From Pseudomonadota bacterium (GTDB lineage: Bacteria > Pseudomonadota > Alphaproteobacteria > Rhodospirillales > Magnetospirillaceae), in assembly GCA_023426365.1 (NCBI GenBank), contig JAFAAW010000157.1, positions 24,744 to 88,743 of the forward strand: 64,000 bases of DNA, written 5' to 3'. How positions within the stretch are numbered: the stretch's first letter is position 1; every line of letters starts with the position of its first letter. The position numbers were made by a program, and so were the translations under genes. Below are positions 61,738-64,000 of this stretch, piece after piece. Under the pieces are notes generated by a model, which was not told the origin of the DNA, did no database searches, and saw nothing but the letters and a program-made list of their open reading frames with translations.

Positions 61738-61845
61738 CGGCGGCGCGGCTTTTTCCGCCTGGACCTTGGTGGGGCTTAGCGTCCCCCGCCCGGCCGTGCT
61801 AGAACTTGCTCCTTGGGGACAGGATCAGGCTGGAGGATGCGGCCC

Positions 61846-64000
61846 GTGGCCGACACGACATCCATCGCGGTGGGGGGCAATACGCCGCGCACGCAGGAAG
61901 AATGGGAGCGCGCCGCCCGCGCGCTGCTGGACGAGGGGCAGAACTTCCTGGCCCACGACGTCTGCCGCGACGGCCTCAGGGTCTATCCCGGCAGTTTCAA
62001 GCTGACCACGTTCGGCGCCATCGCGCTGTCGCAGACCGGCGCGGTGGACGAGGCCCGCCGCCTGCTGGCGCCGCTGCTCGACGAGATCTTCATCGATGAA
62101 GGCCCGTTCCGCCGCCTGCGCGACGGCTTGCGCGGCGCCATCGCCACGCTGGACAGCACCGACAACGACCGCGCCATCGCCGCGGTCGCCGAACTGGCCG
62201 AGGCCATCGATTTGGTGCGCGGCAAGCGGCTGGAGGCCACCGCCGACGCCGAAACCTATAACGCCCTGGCCCGCGTGTTCCGCGAGGCGTGGCTGTCGTC
62301 GGGCGGCCGGCGCGACCTGGACCATTGCCGCGAGCTGTTCCTGCGCGCCTTCCATGTGGGCGGCAACCCGCGCGACGGCATCGAGGCGGCGCTGATGAGC
62401 CTGCTGCTGGGCGACCGCGCCGAGGCGCGCCGTCTGGCCGGCCGCGTCAAGGACATCATGGCGGAGGAGGAAACCGACCCCCATCTGCCCACCCAGGTGC
62501 GCTACCGCATGCTGGCGACGCTGGGCCAGGCCCATCTGCTGCTGGGCGAGACCGAACAGGCCATCGACACCTTCCAATGGGCGCGCGCGCTTGAAGGCGT
62601 GCATTACGGCCGCGTGGTGGCGGCGCTCAAGCAGTTGGAGCTGCTGCGCCAGGGCGGCATCCATGTTCCCGAGGAACTGAACGACATCGTCAAGCCGCCC
62701 ACCGTGGTGGTGTTCACCGGCCATCCGCTGGACCGCCCGGGCGAAGGCCCGCACTTCCCGGCCGGGATGGAGGCGGCCGTGCGCGCCGAAATCGCCCAGC
62801 AACTGGAAGAGCTGAACGCCCAGGTGGGCTATTCCATGGCGGCGTGCGGCTCGGACCTGCTGTTCATCGAGGCCATGCTGGAACGCGGCGCCGAGGTCAA
62901 CGTGGTGATGCCGTTCGCGCTGGACGACTTCGTCGCCAATGACGTCCGCTATGGCGGCCCGCGCTGGGAGATGCGGTTCAGGAACGCGCTCAAGCTGGCC
63001 GCATCGGTGACCTATGCCACCGAGGAACGCTATCTTGGCCACGACATGCTGTACCGCTTCGCCAACCAGTGCCTGCACGGGCTGGCGACGTTGCGGTCGG
63101 GCTTCCTGCACACCTCGCCCTATCTGCTGGCGGTGTGGGACATGATGCCCGGGTCGCTGGTCGGCGGGGCCGGCGATTTCATCGACCAGTGGGAAGACAT
63201 CACCCGGCTGCGCATCATCGACCTGGACGGCCTGTTGCAGCAGCACCCCGATCTGCTGGGACCCGACGGCCCCGCCCTGCCCTCGCTGGATTTCGGCGAG
63301 GACGAGGACGAGGAGGCCGGCCAGGGCCGCGTCATCCGCTCCATGCTGTTTTGCGACATCGCCGGCTATTCCAAGCTGAAGGAGGAGAACACCCCCGCCT
63401 TCCTGGACTTCCTGGCCCGGCTGAAACAGGGGCTGGAGGCGGCCGGCGTCGAACCCATCAGCATCAACACCTGGGGCGACGCCATCTTCGTCGTGATGGA
63501 CAAGGCCACGCCCATGGCCGAATACGCGCTGACCATGCAAGAGGTGGTGTCGCGCCTGGGCGAGGAGATGCGCGACCATTTCCCCATGCCGCTGAACCTG
63601 CGCATTTCGCTGCATGCCGGGCCGGTGTTCGAGGCGGTCGATCCCATCTGCGGCCGCAAGAACTTCTATGGCAGCCACATCAACCGCGCCGCCCGGCTGG
63701 AGCCGGTGACGGTGATCGGCCACGTCTATGCCACCCAGCAATTCGTCGCCGTGCTGACCGCCGAGCAATCGGCGCTGCGCTCGGAGGCCTTGAGCAGCGG
63801 CGACCCGTTCGAGGAAAAGTACGTCAGCGAATATGTGGGCGTGCTGTCGCTGGCAAAGGATTTCGGCAAGCAGACCGTCTACCACCTGCGCCGCCGCACC
63901 GAGGTGGAGGCCCAGACCGCCGCCGGGCTGCCCCATTACCACGAGCCGGCGCAAGACGAAGGCCAGTTGCCCCCCCTGCCCGTCGCCCAGACGCAGGCGG
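61846..64000 (+). CDS. TPR/SLOG-like and class III adenylate/guanylate cyclase protein (3'-truncated by window edge)
   Basis: At least 718 residues; the frame stays open to the end. The GTG at 61846 has GGAGG nine bases upstream; the ATG at 61837 directly abuts that site and is less likely. Residues about 1-280 are TPR-like helices, as in DUF4071/TRAFs-binding proteins. Residues about 285-430 hold TGHPLDRPGEGPHFP and GYSMAACGSDLLFIEAMLER, a pattern like the SLOG nucleotide-sensing fold. A class III cyclase domain follows: RSMLFCDIAGYSKL near 499 and NTWGDAIFVVM near 541 supply the two metal Asp, then RISLHAGPVF. It probably makes cAMP or cGMP in response to a bound ligand. Confidence 0.85.
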   Translation, partial: MADTTSIAVGGNTPRTQEEWERAARALLDEGQNFLAHDVCRDGLRVYPGSFKLTTFGAIALSQTGAVDEARRLLAPLLDEIFIDEGPFRRLRDGLRGAIATLDSTDNDRAIAAVAELAEAIDLVRGKRLEATADAETYNALARVFREAWLSSGGRRDLDHCRELFLRAFHVGGNPRDGIEAALMSLLLGDRAEARRLAGRVKDIMAEEETDPHLPTQVRYRMLATLGQAHLLLGETEQAIDTFQWARALEGVHYGRVVAALKQLELLRQGGIHVPEELNDIVKPPTVVVFTGHPLDRPGEGPHFPAGMEAAVRAEIAQQLEELNAQVGYSMAACGSDLLFIEAMLERGAEVNVVMPFALDDFVANDVRYGGPRWEMRFRNALKLAASVTYATEERYLGHDMLYRFANQCLHGLATLRSGFLHTSPYLLAVWDMMPGSLVGGAGDFIDQWEDITRLRIIDLDGLLQQHPDLLGPDGPALPSLDFGEDEDEEAGQGRVIRSMLFCDIAGYSKLKEENTPAFLDFLARLKQGLEAAGVEPISINTWGDAIFVVMDKATPMAEYALTMQEVVSRLGEEMRDHFPMPLNLRISLHAGPVFEAVDPICGRKNFYGSHINRAARLEPVTVIGHVYATQQFVAVLTAEQSALRSEALSSGDPFEEKYVSEYVGVLSLAKDFGKQTVYHLRRRTEVEAQTAAGLPHYHEPAQDEGQLPPLPVAQTQA

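Overview
The window reads as ordinary chromosome of a high-GC alphaproteobacterium of the Rhodospirillales, most like Magnetospirillum/Phaeospirillum. This is an inference. It rests on a three-subunit Rhodospirillum-type transhydrogenase, a COQ9-type ubiquinone protein, hemerythrin-bearing chemoreceptors, homospermidine synthesis and a 2-oxoacid:ferredoxin oxidoreductase. I saw no magnetosome, rRNA, tRNA, CRISPR, transposase or prophage genes.

Layout. 1-3.5 kb: end of an MFS transporter, chrA and a MocR regulator, and a divergent DUF1127 gene. 3.5-6.6 kb: a chemoreceptor with an N-terminal hemerythrin domain, then a free hemerythrin. 6.7-11.4 kb: prpE, ubiX, an atypical phosphofructokinase and two YdcH-like genes. 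11.5-12.4 kb: a glycine-type transporter behind a tandem glycine riboswitch. 12.4-15.9 kb: degenerate GGDEF gene, purE-purK, DedA protein. 15.9-19.7 kb: COQ9-def, rpsU, a soluble chemoreceptor-like Cache protein, DUF2795 and VOC proteins. 19.8-28.5 kb: pntAA-pntAB-pntB, an ABC1 kinase, pepF, an acyl-CoA ligase and a GDCCVxC-like miniprotein. 28.5-31.0 kb: an AT-richer accessory cluster of DUF2589-type proteins with a nuclease-like gene. 31.2-38.3 kb: sugar epimerase, a 1207-residue TPR/glycosyltransferase/methyltransferase fusion, and a divergent MFS-LysR pair. 38.3-43.2 kb: prkA-yeaH-spoVR. 43.5-49.1 kb: an oxidoreductase and the polyamine genes speB, ornithine decarboxylase and hss. 49.2-53.5 kb: hemerythrin, ferredoxin, korA-korB-rubrerythrin. 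53.6-64 kb: orphan lipoprotein, cimA, DUF218 protein, methyltransferase, trmJ, a second membrane chemoreceptor, and a cyclase gene that runs off the end.

How it fits together. Two themes recur: redox/oxygen sensing (two hemerythrins, one hemerythrin chemoreceptor, korAB with ferredoxin and rubrerythrin, transhydrogenase) and polyamines (agmatine or ornithine to putrescine, putrescine to homospermidine). The regulatory signals with most support are the tandem glycine riboswitch at 12205-12385, the long leader of the decarboxylase gene with an 18-codon upstream reading frame and its own strong ribosome binding site, a perfect palindrome against the lysR start codon, and paired TTGCAAA elements upstream of prpE. 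The least explained regions are the 28.9-31.1 kb cluster, the giant fusion at 32.5-36.1 kb and the decarboxylase leader.
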